The notes below the pieces were generated by a model that saw only the letters and a list, made by a program, of their open reading frames with translations, was not told where the DNA came from and did not search any database. 64,000 nucleotides of DNA, taken from positions 558,001 through 622,000 of the forward strand of contig NZ_JACHVU010000001.1 of the NCBI RefSeq assembly GCF_014190915.1, in the 5' to 3' direction. The DNA is from Mycolicibacterium iranicum. Its GTDB lineage: Bacteria > Actinomycetota > Actinomycetes > Mycobacteriales > Mycobacteriaceae. Position numbers and translations under genes: made by a program. The first letter of the stretch is position 1, and the number at the start of each line of letters is the position of its first letter. This document shows, in pieces, positions 28,364 through 36,563 of the stretch.

Positions 28364-28804
28364 ATGCCGCGCAAACTCACTGACGACGAAGTCACGGCGC
28401 TGCTCGACAGCCGACCGGGCTGGGCAATCCTGACCACCATCGACAAGGACGGATTCCCGCACACCGTCCCGCTGGGGTACTTCCGGGTGGGCGGCGACAT
28501 CGTCATGGGTGTGCGAGATGGCACGCGCAAAGTGGCCAACATCGAGCGCAACCCGGCCGTGAGCGTAATGCTCGAAGACGGCTCCACCATGGCGGATATC
28601 CGCGGGGTGATGTTCCAAGGTCACGCACGCATCGTTCGGGACGCCGCCGAAACGCTGGAGCTCGCACGGCACGGTGCCCGGTCGCGCGGCGTGCCGGAGT
28701 CCGAGTGGCCCACCGCGCCGAGACCGGGTGTCACCTACATCTACGTGACCCCCGTGCGGACCCGGTCCTGGGACTACGGCGACTCGGCGGCGAACGACGA
28801 ATAG
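28364..28804 (+). CDS. PPOX-class (pyridoxamine 5'-phosphate oxidase-like) FMN/F420-binding protein
   Basis: The 146-residue protein has the split-barrel fold pattern of the PPOX family: PGWAILTTIDKDGFPHTVPL near the N-terminus, GTRKVANIERNPAVSVML (flavin phosphate contact) and a C-terminal VTYIYVTPVRTRSWDYG. In mycobacteria such proteins bind FMN or F420 and reduce small substrates. The target is unknown. It is followed by a strong hairpin. Confidence 0.85.
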   Translation: MPRKLTDDEVTALLDSRPGWAILTTIDKDGFPHTVPLGYFRVGGDIVMGVRDGTRKVANIERNPAVSVMLEDGSTMADIRGVMFQGHARIVRDAAETLELARHGARSRGVPESEWPTAPRPGVTYIYVTPVRTRSWDYGDSAANDE

Positions 28805-28806
28805 CC

Positions 28807-28829
28807 GCGGCGGACGTCACGTCCGCCGC
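28807..28829. terminator. Hairpin after the PPOX gene
   Basis: The 11-base arms gcggcggacgt (28807-28817) and acgtccgccgc (28819-28829) are exactly complementary around a single base, starting two bases after the stop codon. With a minimal loop this leaves a stem of about 10 G/C-rich pairs; no U-run follows. Confidence 0.65.
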
Positions 28830-28921
28830 ACGGGGCTTCCCGCACCATCCACCGCGGCGAACTGCATGCGTCTGCCGATGATGCGCTGCGTGGTCACGGC
28901 TGGAGGCCCTACCTTTATGAG

Positions 28922-30271
28922 GTGTTTGACGTGCCCGCGGACTTCGGCCAGGACTCCCGGGTGTCGGTGGTTGCCGTCGCGGTGTCGCGGACCAATCTGC
29001 ACACGCATGGCAACGCGCTGGAGATCGTGTATGTGCTGCGGGGGACGTTGCACGTACGGGTGAGCATCGACAGCTTCGACCTCGGCAGCGGCGACTATGT
29101 CGTGATCAATCGCGATGACCCGCACTTCCTGGTCGGGTCGGAGGACAACGTCACGGCCATCATCTCGATGGACCTCAGCGCGTTCGCCGATGTCGATGCC
29201 TTCTGCGAAGCCGTCGTGTTCTGCTGTGAATCCTTTGGCCTCGCCCGCTACCGCCGGCAAGAATCGCTGTTGCGAGAACTGCTACTCGACATCATCGAGT
29301 CAGGGACGCTCGAGAAGAATGCGGTCCGACTCGATTCGCGTGCAGCCGAATTCGTTCGACTGCTCTGTCATGGCTACTCTCTGGAGAATTACTACAACCG
29401 TGACACCGTGTTGTCGAGCGTTCAGCGAGACCGCCTGCTCGGCATCGTCAGTTTGGTGCGTGCCCACCTGTTCCGGCGCGATGTCCTCGCCGCGGTCGCG
29501 CAGGAGCACCATTACTCCAAATCGTATGTATCCCATGTCGTGAAGGACTTGGCCGGCGTGGCCTTCGGCGATCTGGTGAATGGTCTGCGCATGGCGCCAG
29601 CGGAGAAGCTGTTGCTCACCACCGACGCGACAACGTCGGAGATATCTGCAGCGTGTGGCTTCTCGCACGTCAAATACTTCACCCGTTGCTTCCAGGACTG
29701 GTTGAAGCAGACGCCCGCAGAATTTCGACGCCGGCATCGCCCGGAAACACTGCGCGACAACGAGATAAGGGACGTCTCACCGGCATGCGCAGCGGCGCTA
29801 GTGGCAGAGCACCGTCACGGCGACCGCTCCGACCCCGAGCAACCGCAGTTGTCCATGACACCGTTGTTGTTGAAGAACGTTGGATCGCAACTTGACTTGT
29901 TCGAGAAGCTACGAAGCTACGGCTCCGACCGTCACGAACTCACACCGTCAGCAGAGATGCCGCCGGTGCGCAATCGCCACTTGGTGCCGATCAAAGTTTC
30001 CTCGGAAGGGGACATCAACGACCTGACAAAGGTGCTGATGTCCCTGAGCCATATCACCGCCACACCGTGTCTGGTGCTCGACTTCACCAGTAAGGCGGCA
30101 ACTCTGGCATTGGTGAACACGCTCGCCGAGGCGATGCGTGCGGCGGTGGCCATGGACGCGATCATCTGGTTGGCCTACCCGGGCCTTCATGTGCGCACCG
30201 CGGTCGACCAGGTCATCGACAGTGCTCGTCAGCAACATGGTCTCGATGTCCAGGCAATCCTCATGACGTAG
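28922..30271 (+). CDS. AraC-family regulator with cupin sensor and long C-terminal extension
   Basis: The 449-residue protein has an N-terminal cupin domain (about residues 15-90: HTHGNALEIVYVLRGTLHVR, GDYVVINRDDPH), a linker, and an AraC double helix-turn-helix (about 175-280, ending CGFSHVKYFTRCFQDWLKQT then PAEFRRRH). The remaining 170 residues are not typical of AraC proteins and resemble no family I can name. The start is uncertain: GTG at 28922 has a GGAGG 15 bases upstream, but the frame stays open and protein-like (WRPYLYE) back to 28805. Base composition is less GC-rich than its neighbours. Confidence 0.8.
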   Translation: MFDVPADFGQDSRVSVVAVAVSRTNLHTHGNALEIVYVLRGTLHVRVSIDSFDLGSGDYVVINRDDPHFLVGSEDNVTAIISMDLSAFADVDAFCEAVVFCCESFGLARYRRQESLLRELLLDIIESGTLEKNAVRLDSRAAEFVRLLCHGYSLENYYNRDTVLSSVQRDRLLGIVSLVRAHLFRRDVLAAVAQEHHYSKSYVSHVVKDLAGVAFGDLVNGLRMAPAEKLLLTTDATTSEISAACGFSHVKYFTRCFQDWLKQTPAEFRRRHRPETLRDNEIRDVSPACAAALVAEHRHGDRSDPEQPQLSMTPLLLKNVGSQLDLFEKLRSYGSDRHELTPSAEMPPVRNRHLVPIKVSSEGDINDLTKVLMSLSHITATPCLVLDFTSKAATLALVNTLAEAMRAAVAMDAIIWLAYPGLHVRTAVDQVIDSARQQHGLDVQAILMT

Positions 30272-30467
30272 CAGCAATCGCGCGTGGCTGGGGCGATTGC
30301 CGACCTGAACAAGCGGGACCCACAGTGAGCGCGATCGTCGCACGATGTCAGCGCTGCAGGCATATCCGTGGGAGGGCCCAGCTTCTAGATTGGCCCGTAT
30401 CCGGTGCCGTCCTGGTCGAGGCGGAACTCGACCAACGCGAGGTCGCCGAGTCGCGGAAGGGCAAGAA

Positions 30468-31205
30468 ATGAAGATCACGGTCTTCGGCGCCACCGGTCAG
30501 ATCGGCGCCCAGGTGGTCGACGTGTTGACTGCAGCGGGTCATGACGTCATCGCTGCTTCGCGGACGGAAGGGGTGGACGCGGTCAGCGGCGAGGGAGTGC
30601 GCGCCGCGGTGGATGGTGCCGACGTGGTGGTCGACGTACTCAATTCCCCCACCATGGAACCCGTTGCCGCAGTGGAGTTCTTCCGGACCTCGGCGACCAA
30701 CCTGGTCGCGGCATCCAGAGAGGCGCAGGTGGACCACTATGTGGTGTTGTCCATCGTCGGAGTCGGTGGGGTCGAGGCTGAAGGCTACCTGCAAGGCAAG
30801 CATCTGCAGGAGGAGCTGGTAGCGACCTCCGGGGTGCCCTACACCATCGTGCGTGCCACTCAATTCCATGAGTTTGCCGATGGCATTGTGAGATCGCTGA
30901 TCGTGGACCACGAAGTACGCGCACCGGATGCGCTGATCCAACCGGTCGCCGCGGCCGAGGTGGCCGCTGTGGTCGCCAGGACGGCTACCGGGTCGCCACG
31001 CAACGGCGTGCTGAGCTTCGGCGGCCCGGAGAAGATGTCGTTCGCAGAGATGGCTGAAATCATCTGCGCAGATGAGGATCTGACTGTCAGGGTCGACCCC
31101 GAAGCCACCTACTTCGGGGTTGCCCTGGGGCACGGCAGTCTGGTCACCGGTGACGACGGTGAGCTGGGCGCCACCCGACTCTCGGAATGGCTGGCACAGC
31201 GATGA
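30468..31205 (+). CDS. NmrA-like NAD(P)-binding atypical SDR
   Basis: From the ATG at 30468 the 245-residue protein shows the N-terminal dinucleotide motif VFGATGQIGAQVV (GxxGxxG type) and lacks the classical YxxxK pair in its usual place. It resembles the NmrA/HSCARG branch of atypical SDRs, which act as oxidoreductases or redox sensors (VRATQFHEF, GGPEKMSFAEMAEI). It may be a target of the AraC regulator upstream. Substrate is unknown. Confidence 0.85.
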   Translation: MKITVFGATGQIGAQVVDVLTAAGHDVIAASRTEGVDAVSGEGVRAAVDGADVVVDVLNSPTMEPVAAVEFFRTSATNLVAASREAQVDHYVVLSIVGVGGVEAEGYLQGKHLQEELVATSGVPYTIVRATQFHEFADGIVRSLIVDHEVRAPDALIQPVAAAEVAAVVARTATGSPRNGVLSFGGPEKMSFAEMAEIICADEDLTVRVDPEATYFGVALGHGSLVTGDDGELGATRLSEWLAQR

Positions 31206-31325
31206 CAAAGCTGTCCGACGGTACCGATGGAGACCGGCGGGTCAGCTCGTAAACCTCGCCGATCCTGACCACCGTGTGCCTGTCAGGCGGGCACGGCTGT
31301 CCCCAATCACTTGTGAAGGAGAAGC

Positions 31326-31835
31326 ATGTCGCTGTGGACCCCGGACAACATCATGGACGTCCCGCCCTACCCGCCCGACCGCTTCGACGGTGAACCTGAG
31401 CACAGTGCCTCCCTGCGGTTCGCCACCGAGCCCGAGGATTACTCGGTGGGGCCGATGAAGTTCGACTACCTGGTCACCGAGACGAAGTCCGACGGTGACT
31501 ATGGCCTGTACCGCGTCGAGCTCGGACCCCGCGCCGGCGGTGCCGCCGCTCACTATCACCGCGCGATCTCCGAGGCCTTCTACGTTCTCGACGGCACGAT
31601 GCGGCTGTTCGACGGCGACAAGTGGGTCGAGGCGACGACCGGCGACTTCCTCTACGTCCCGCCGGGCGGGGTGCACGGGTTTCGCAATGACGCCGACGAA
31701 CCAGCCCAGGTGCTCGTCCTCTTCTCTCCCGGCGCACCGCGCGAGTCCTATTTCGAGGGCCTGTCGCATCTTTCCAAGCTCACCGACGACGAGCGTCGCG
31801 AATGGAACTTCCGCCACGACAGCTACTTCCTCTGA
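31326..31835 (+). CDS. Cupin-domain protein
   Basis: The 169-residue protein has both cupin motifs: HYHRAISEAFYVLDGTMRLF (metal-binding His/His/Glu) and GDFLYVPPGGVHGFRN (His). The beta-barrel fills most of the protein. Metal ligands are intact, so it may be an oxygenase or isomerase, or a sensor. Preceded by gaaggagaagc at the start codon. It follows the NmrA-like gene on the same strand after 120 bases. Confidence 0.85.
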   Translation: MSLWTPDNIMDVPPYPPDRFDGEPEHSASLRFATEPEDYSVGPMKFDYLVTETKSDGDYGLYRVELGPRAGGAAAHYHRAISEAFYVLDGTMRLFDGDKWVEATTGDFLYVPPGGVHGFRNDADEPAQVLVLFSPGAPRESYFEGLSHLSKLTDDERREWNFRHDSYFL

Positions 31836-31853
31836 CCAGCGGTCGTCAGCCTC

Positions 31854-32219
31854 CTACCTCTGAACCACCGGCGATGCCTGGTACTGCGCCACCTCCCATC
31901 GGCCGCCACGCCGCGTGAGCACGACGCCGATGGCCAGCTCCACGGCGGGGCGGTCGAGGTAGCGGAATGTCGCCTCCAGATAGCCGAGCACGACATCGTC
32001 TGTCGGCCGGCGGGTTTCGAGGACGCGGTAGGTGACGGTCATGCCGGCGGGTCGGGAGCGGTAGTAGTCGGCTACCGCGTGCCTGCCCACGCCGTAGGGG
32101 CGGAGCCCTCGGAAGACCGCATCCTCGGTGAATGCGGCGGCCGCCCGGCCGGGATCGCCGGCATCGATACCGGCCTTCCACTCGTCCATGACGTCGGCGA
32201 GGATCTGTGCGGAATCCAT
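31854..32219 (-). CDS. SnoaL-like/NTF2-fold protein
   Basis: The 121-residue protein fits the SnoaL_2/SgcJ-type NTF2 fold: N-terminal helix MDEWKAGIDAGDPGRAAAAF, then FTEDAVFRGLRPYGVGR, and C-terminal strands ending GRWEVAQYQASPV. Such proteins are isomerases, cyclases or small-molecule binders. Its start is one base from the stop of the SDR gene upstream, so the two form an operon. Confidence 0.8.
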   Translation of the reverse strand: MDSAQILADVMDEWKAGIDAGDPGRAAAAFTEDAVFRGLRPYGVGRHAVADYYRSRPAGMTVTYRVLETRRPTDDVVLGYLEATFRYLDRPAVELAIGVVLTRRGGRWEVAQYQASPVVQR

Positions 32220-32220
32220 G

Positions 32221-32934
32221 TCAGTGACCTGCGCTCTGTCCGCCGTCGACGTGCAGGATCTCGCCGGTCACGAAGGGCGCGTTCTCCAGGTACAGCACCG
32301 CGTTGACGACGTCGGCCACATCGCCGACGCGACCCACCGGGTGCAGTGCCGCCAGTGCGTCGTAGTCCGACGGCTGGTGCATCGGGGTCCGAATGATGCC
32401 GAGAGCGACTGCGTTGGAGCGAATCCCACGGGTGGCGTACTCGACGGCCAACTCACGCGTTGCGGCATTGAGTCCACCCTTGGTCAGCGAGGCCAGTGCC
32501 GACGGCACGTCGGAGTTGGCGTGTTCGACCAGCGTCGTGGAGATCGTGACCAGGTGGCCTCCCTCGCCTTGTTCGAGCATCTGGCCTACCGCCGCCCGCG
32601 AGACCTCGAAGAATCCCCGGAGGTTCACACCGGTGATCGCGTCGTAGTCCTCGTCGGTGTAGTCGACGAACGGCTTGGCGATGAAGATCCCTGCGTTGTT
32701 GACCACGGTGTCGATGCGGCCGAAGCGTTCGACCGCGGCGTCGACGATCTGTCGGCCGACGCCGGGTTGCGCGATGTCGCCCGGGACCGCCAGCACCATC
32801 GGATCCTCACTGGGCGCGATCGTCCGGGAGTTGGCCACGACGGCGTAGCCGAGCTTTCGGTATCCGGCTACCAGGCCTTCGCCGATTCCTTGTGATGCGC
32901 CGGTGATGAGTGCGACGCGGGGAGTGGATGTCAT
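32221..32934 (-). CDS. Short-chain dehydrogenase/reductase
   Basis: The 237-residue protein is an SDR: GASQGIG at residues 14-20, NNAG (about 81-84), and GGQ near the end. The usual YxxxK is replaced in the expected region by ALASLTKGGLNAATRELA, so the active-site Tyr is not clearly seen (Leu where Tyr is expected) while the Lys remains. It may therefore be inactive or use another residue. It is divergent from the LysR gene and forms an operon with the SnoaL-like gene. Confidence 0.85.
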   Translation of the reverse strand: MTSTPRVALITGASQGIGEGLVAGYRKLGYAVVANSRTIAPSEDPMVLAVPGDIAQPGVGRQIVDAAVERFGRIDTVVNNAGIFIAKPFVDYTDEDYDAITGVNLRGFFEVSRAAVGQMLEQGEGGHLVTISTTLVEHANSDVPSALASLTKGGLNAATRELAVEYATRGIRSNAVALGIIRTPMHQPSDYDALAALHPVGRVGDVADVVNAVLYLENAPFVTGEILHVDGGQSAGH

Positions 32935-33061
32935 GATCGTGGTCCCTTCTCGTGGTGATACTCAACCGAACGCGTGGGGGGCCGCCGGACAGTCCGGGTC
33001 GGCGGGACCTGTTCGCTCGCTGCTGGTAGGCGCAGACTCCTACTGCATTACGCTGACCTCT

Positions 33062-33985
33062 GTGGAGCTGAGACAGCTGCGCTACTTCGTCACGGTGGCC
33101 GAGGAGCTGAACTTCGGGCGGGCCGCCGAGCGGCTGCGTATCGCGGGACCTTCGCTCTCACAACAGATCAAGGCACTCGAGCGGGACCTGAAGGTGCAGC
33201 TGTTCGACCGCGACCGGCGATCGGTGGCCTTGACCGCCGCCGGCTCGGCACTGCTTCCGCGGGTACGGGCCCTCATCGATCAGGCCGTCGAGCTACGTCG
33301 CCAGGCCCTCGGTTTGTCCTCGTCGGAGCCGGTTCGGATCGGGTACGTGCAGTGGTGTCCGACGGACTGGGCGGAGCGGGCGGCCGGCGTCGCGCAGCTG
33401 CGGGTGGACACCTGGGTCATGCCCTCGCACACGCAGGCGGCCCGCGTCGCGGACGGCAGCCTGGACCTCGCGATCTGCTGGGTCGAGCAGGCCGACCTCG
33501 AGGCGATGTCACTCCAGGCCCGACTGGTCGGGGCCGACCGGCTGTACGCGTTGAGTGTCGGACAGGACCCGTCACCCGTCGATGCGCGCGACCTGACGGT
33601 GCTGCTGGATTCGGACGAGGCGAGCTGGTCCTCGTGGAACCGGTTCGCCGCGCAGTTCGCCGCCGAGTCGGGGGCGCAGACCCTTCGCGTCGAGGACGGG
33701 GGAGTGACGGGCTCGACCTTCTTCGACCACATTCGGCGACTCCGGCGTCCGGTGTTGAACAACCCCAAGGGCCAGAACGACGTCACCCCGCCGGACATGA
33801 CACGGCGGCCGGTGCAGCGCCCGAGCCCGATGTGGACGTGGTCGCTGGTGTGGCGGCGCGAGGAGCCGAACCCGTTGATACACGCGGTCGTCGACGCCTT
33901 CACCGCCGGCGTCGACCGGTCAGGCCTCACCGAACCGGGCGTGTGGCTGCCGGCAGACGATCCGCACCGCGCACAGGCGGGCTGA
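33062..33985 (+). CDS. LysR-family transcriptional regulator
   Basis: Starting at the GTG at 33062 (VELRQLRYFVTVAEELNFGR) the 307-residue protein has the classic LysR winged helix (AAERLRIAGPSLSQQIKALE) and a substrate-binding effector domain. It is divergent from the SDR/SnoaL pair and is the likely regulator of that pair. Its last 59 bases overlap the 3' end of the opposing MFS gene. Confidence 0.9.
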   Translation: MELRQLRYFVTVAEELNFGRAAERLRIAGPSLSQQIKALERDLKVQLFDRDRRSVALTAAGSALLPRVRALIDQAVELRRQALGLSSSEPVRIGYVQWCPTDWAERAAGVAQLRVDTWVMPSHTQAARVADGSLDLAICWVEQADLEAMSLQARLVGADRLYALSVGQDPSPVDARDLTVLLDSDEASWSSWNRFAAQFAAESGAQTLRVEDGGVTGSTFFDHIRRLRRPVLNNPKGQNDVTPPDMTRRPVQRPSPMWTWSLVWRREEPNPLIHAVVDAFTAGVDRSGLTEPGVWLPADDPHRAQAG

Positions 33986-35117
33986 GTTCCCGGCAGCCGA
34001 CACGTAGCCACGCAGCGGTCATCGCCGCCGCTGCCACGATCAGTGCCGACGTCAGGAGCGCAGCGCGAAAACCGTGGTGCAGTAGGGGAGTCACCACGAG
34101 CGGGCCGACGATCTGACCGGCTGAGTACCCCGCCGTGAGCACGGCGACGGCCCCGGGAAAGGCCAAGTCCCGGCCTGCCGCCAACGCCAGGGTGCTCACC
34201 CCGATGAATGTGCCGCCGAATGCCACGGCACCGATCAGCGCGGGTGTCGCGCCGCTGACGAGAGCGGGCAGCGCTATTCCCACCGTCTGCGCGAACAGTG
34301 CCACCACCAGCAGCGTCGGACGCGACCACCGCGCGCTGGCCATCGCCCACAGCGCCGCGGACGGTGCTGCGGCCAGCCCGACCACCAACCAGGCACCGTT
34401 ACCGAGCGTGCCTGGTGACGTCTGGCTGATGGCTGCGACGAGGAACGTTCCGGCGATGATGTACCCGACCCCTTCGAGGGTGTAGCAGGCCAGCAGAACC
34501 AGGAACCAACGCCGCGAACCTGCAGGTGCGGCCGCCGAAGCGGCCTTCTCCGTGGGTGTCTCGCCCGCGCCCCGCATGCGCCATGCGATGGCGCCGACCG
34601 CGGTGGCGAGTGCCGCCGCAGCCCACCAGGTGGCCCGCCACCCTGCGGCGGGCAGGACCAACACCAGGACGCCGGACAGTGCGATTCCCAGGCCCACGCC
34701 GCCGAATCCCCACCCCGGCAGCTGCACCGAACGACCCCGGGCGTGGTCCATCATCCAATCCACAGCCATCACGAACAGCACGGCGCTCGCGAACCCGGCG
34801 ACCGCGCGTATCGCCAGCCAGACGGTCACGTGATGCGTCATCGGCATCAACGCCAGACTCGCGACGACGGCGACGAGGCCCCACCGCCACGTGGTGGTCG
34901 ACCGGATCAGCCGGGGTGACGCCACCCCTGCAAGCGCCCCAGCGAGATAGCCGACATAGTTGGCGGTCGCGAGAGCGCCGGCGCCGGCCGGGCTCAGACC
35001 GGCCTGGGACGTCATGAGCGGCAGAATGGGTGTGTAGACGAACCGGCCGACGCCCACGGTCGCGGCCAATGCCGCTGCCCCGCGGGCGATGTGGAGGTGG
35101 GATCGATGCCAGGTCAT
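33927..35117 (-). CDS. MFS transporter (YbfB/YjiJ-like)
   Basis: The 396-residue protein has about twelve transmembrane helices and the N-terminal motif GVGRFVYTPILPLM of the YbfB/YjiJ family, with DWMMDHARGR in the cytoplasmic loop region. Members are putative exporters or sugar/aromatic permeases; the substrate is unknown. Its 3' end overlaps the LysR gene by 59 bases in convergent orientation. Confidence 0.85.
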   Translation of the reverse strand: MTWHRSHLHIARGAAALAATVGVGRFVYTPILPLMTSQAGLSPAGAGALATANYVGYLAGALAGVASPRLIRSTTTWRWGLVAVVASLALMPMTHHVTVWLAIRAVAGFASAVLFVMAVDWMMDHARGRSVQLPGWGFGGVGLGIALSGVLVLVLPAAGWRATWWAAAALATAVGAIAWRMRGAGETPTEKAASAAAPAGSRRWFLVLLACYTLEGVGYIIAGTFLVAAISQTSPGTLGNGAWLVVGLAAAPSAALWAMASARWSRPTLLVVALFAQTVGIALPALVSGATPALIGAVAFGGTFIGVSTLALAAGRDLAFPGAVAVLTAGYSAGQIVGPLVVTPLLHHGFRAALLTSALIVAAAAMTAAWLRVGCRELSPPVRGADRLPAATRPVR

Positions 35118-35274
35118 CCCGCCATGGTGGACACCGACGATCCATGGGCGCCAGGACAGGTTCTCTCCCAGCTGGAAGCCTCAGTCTCACAGCAGCGTTC
35201 GAGCTACGAGCAGCACCGCCTCGGGCTGGTCAGGACATCCGTGCCGGGTGCCACGAGCCCCCACACCACGGCCC

Positions 35275-35541
35275 TCACAACGGAAACGGTGGGCGCCCGG
35301 TCCCGCTGATCATCAGGTGACCGTCGACGGTTCGCTCGACGAGGCGGCCCACCGCGTCGTGGTCGTCCACGCACAACCGCACCGGCGCGCCGGCCGGTGT
35401 CACATGACCCGGTGCGGCGTAGACCGTGCCCTGCCAATGGTAGTGACCGTCAAAGGGATTGACCGCCCCCTTGAGGTGTACCCGTACCGCGTGCCGGGCG
35501 TCGTCGACGATCAGACTGGCCGAACCGGTGTAGACGCTCAC
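35275..35541 (-). CDS. DUF4873-like small protein coupled to diiron oxygenase
   Basis: The 88-residue product, from the GTG at 35541 that overlaps the upstream stop as GTGA, contains YTGSASLIVDDARHAVRVHL and GAVNPFDGHYHWQGTVYAAP, the DUF4873 pattern (a short beta-rich domain usually found beside or fused to flavin monooxygenases). It is co-translated with the AurF-like gene and may serve it as an accessory domain. The longer open frame upstream is antisense-like and not supported. Confidence 0.75.
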   Translation of the reverse strand: MSVYTGSASLIVDDARHAVRVHLKGAVNPFDGHYHWQGTVYAAPGHVTPAGAPVRLCVDDHDAVGRLVERTVDGHLMISGTGRPPFPL

Positions 35542-36449
35542 AGGAAGTGGTTCCGTTTCCACATCCGGCGTGCCAGGGGGCCCATCAACCCGGCCTCGTC
35601 CAGGAACTGCGCCAGCGATGCGAAACCGAGCTTCTGCATGTCGTGAAAGTGCCGGTTGGCCAATGCCTGTCGCTGCGCTTCGGCGGCGTCGAGGCCGACC
35701 CGCTGATAGAGCCCGCGGCGGGTGAAGTTCTTCAGGTACAGCGACGCGCCGAGCCCGTGCAGGTTGGAGACGATCCACCGGGTACGGGCCGGGAGTGCGG
35801 CGACGTCGCGACGGATCCCGTCCCGCGCGAACTGGATGTGGCGCGCCTCCTCCGTCACGTGGATGCGCATCAGCCGATGGACCAACGGCTGCACATCCTG
35901 ACCGTCGTCCAGGATCCTGCGTTGCAGGGCGTCGAAGATCTCCTCACCGACGAGCGCGGCGATCCATAGCATCGATCCGCGGAAGAGGAACGGCATCGCA
36001 TTGACCGAGCGCGCGTGGCGCCCCGTCGGCCAGAAGGGCTCGACGCCGATGCGCCGGATCGCCTTGCCGAACATCAACATATGCCGGGCTTCGTCACCCA
36101 GTTCCGTCAGTTCGTAGAAAGTGCTGTCCGAGGTGGGTGAGGAGTGGATCATGCCGCGCAGCAGGGACTGGTTGAGCATGTTCTCGAACCAGATGCCCAT
36201 CGACAGGTAGTTGGCGAGCTCGTGGCGGGACAGGTCGATGCGCTGCTGCGGGCTCATCTGCTCCCACAGAGGTGTCCCGTACAGCGAGGACATCTGTGGC
36301 GGCAGGAAGTACTTATCGTCCGCCAGCGGGGCATCCCAGTCGATGTCGACAACGGGTTCGTAGGACTTCTTGGCAGACCCTTTGAGCAGTCGGACTGCGA
36401 AGTCTTCTCGATCACGGGCGCTTGTGAGGGGCGCAGACGTTGTGGTCAC
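35538..36449 (-). CDS. AurF-like diiron oxygenase
   Basis: The 303-residue protein (GTG at 36449; a tract GAGGGG stands directly before it, so the start is somewhat uncertain) is an AurF-type/p-aminobenzoate N-oxygenase family member. Diiron ligands are visible in LGDEARHMLMFG and HVTEEARHIQFARD, with further acids in VGEEIFDALQ. Family members oxidise amines to nitro groups or hydroxylate; here the substrate is unknown. The neighbouring PucR gene is divergent, and DUF4873 follows with overlap. Confidence 0.85.
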   Translation of the reverse strand: MTTTSAPLTSARDREDFAVRLLKGSAKKSYEPVVDIDWDAPLADDKYFLPPQMSSLYGTPLWEQMSPQQRIDLSRHELANYLSMGIWFENMLNQSLLRGMIHSSPTSDSTFYELTELGDEARHMLMFGKAIRRIGVEPFWPTGRHARSVNAMPFLFRGSMLWIAALVGEEIFDALQRRILDDGQDVQPLVHRLMRIHVTEEARHIQFARDGIRRDVAALPARTRWIVSNLHGLGASLYLKNFTRRGLYQRVGLDAAEAQRQALANRHFHDMQKLGFASLAQFLDEAGLMGPLARRMWKRNHFL

Positions 36450-36563
36450 CCCCTCAGTGTTCGTGACCGCTAGGGGCAATTTCTCACCCCGACGGGCTAA
36501 AAATGGCGACACTGATTGACCTCTGCGGTCAGTCTGCGGCCCTGTGGACCTACCATCGCCGGT

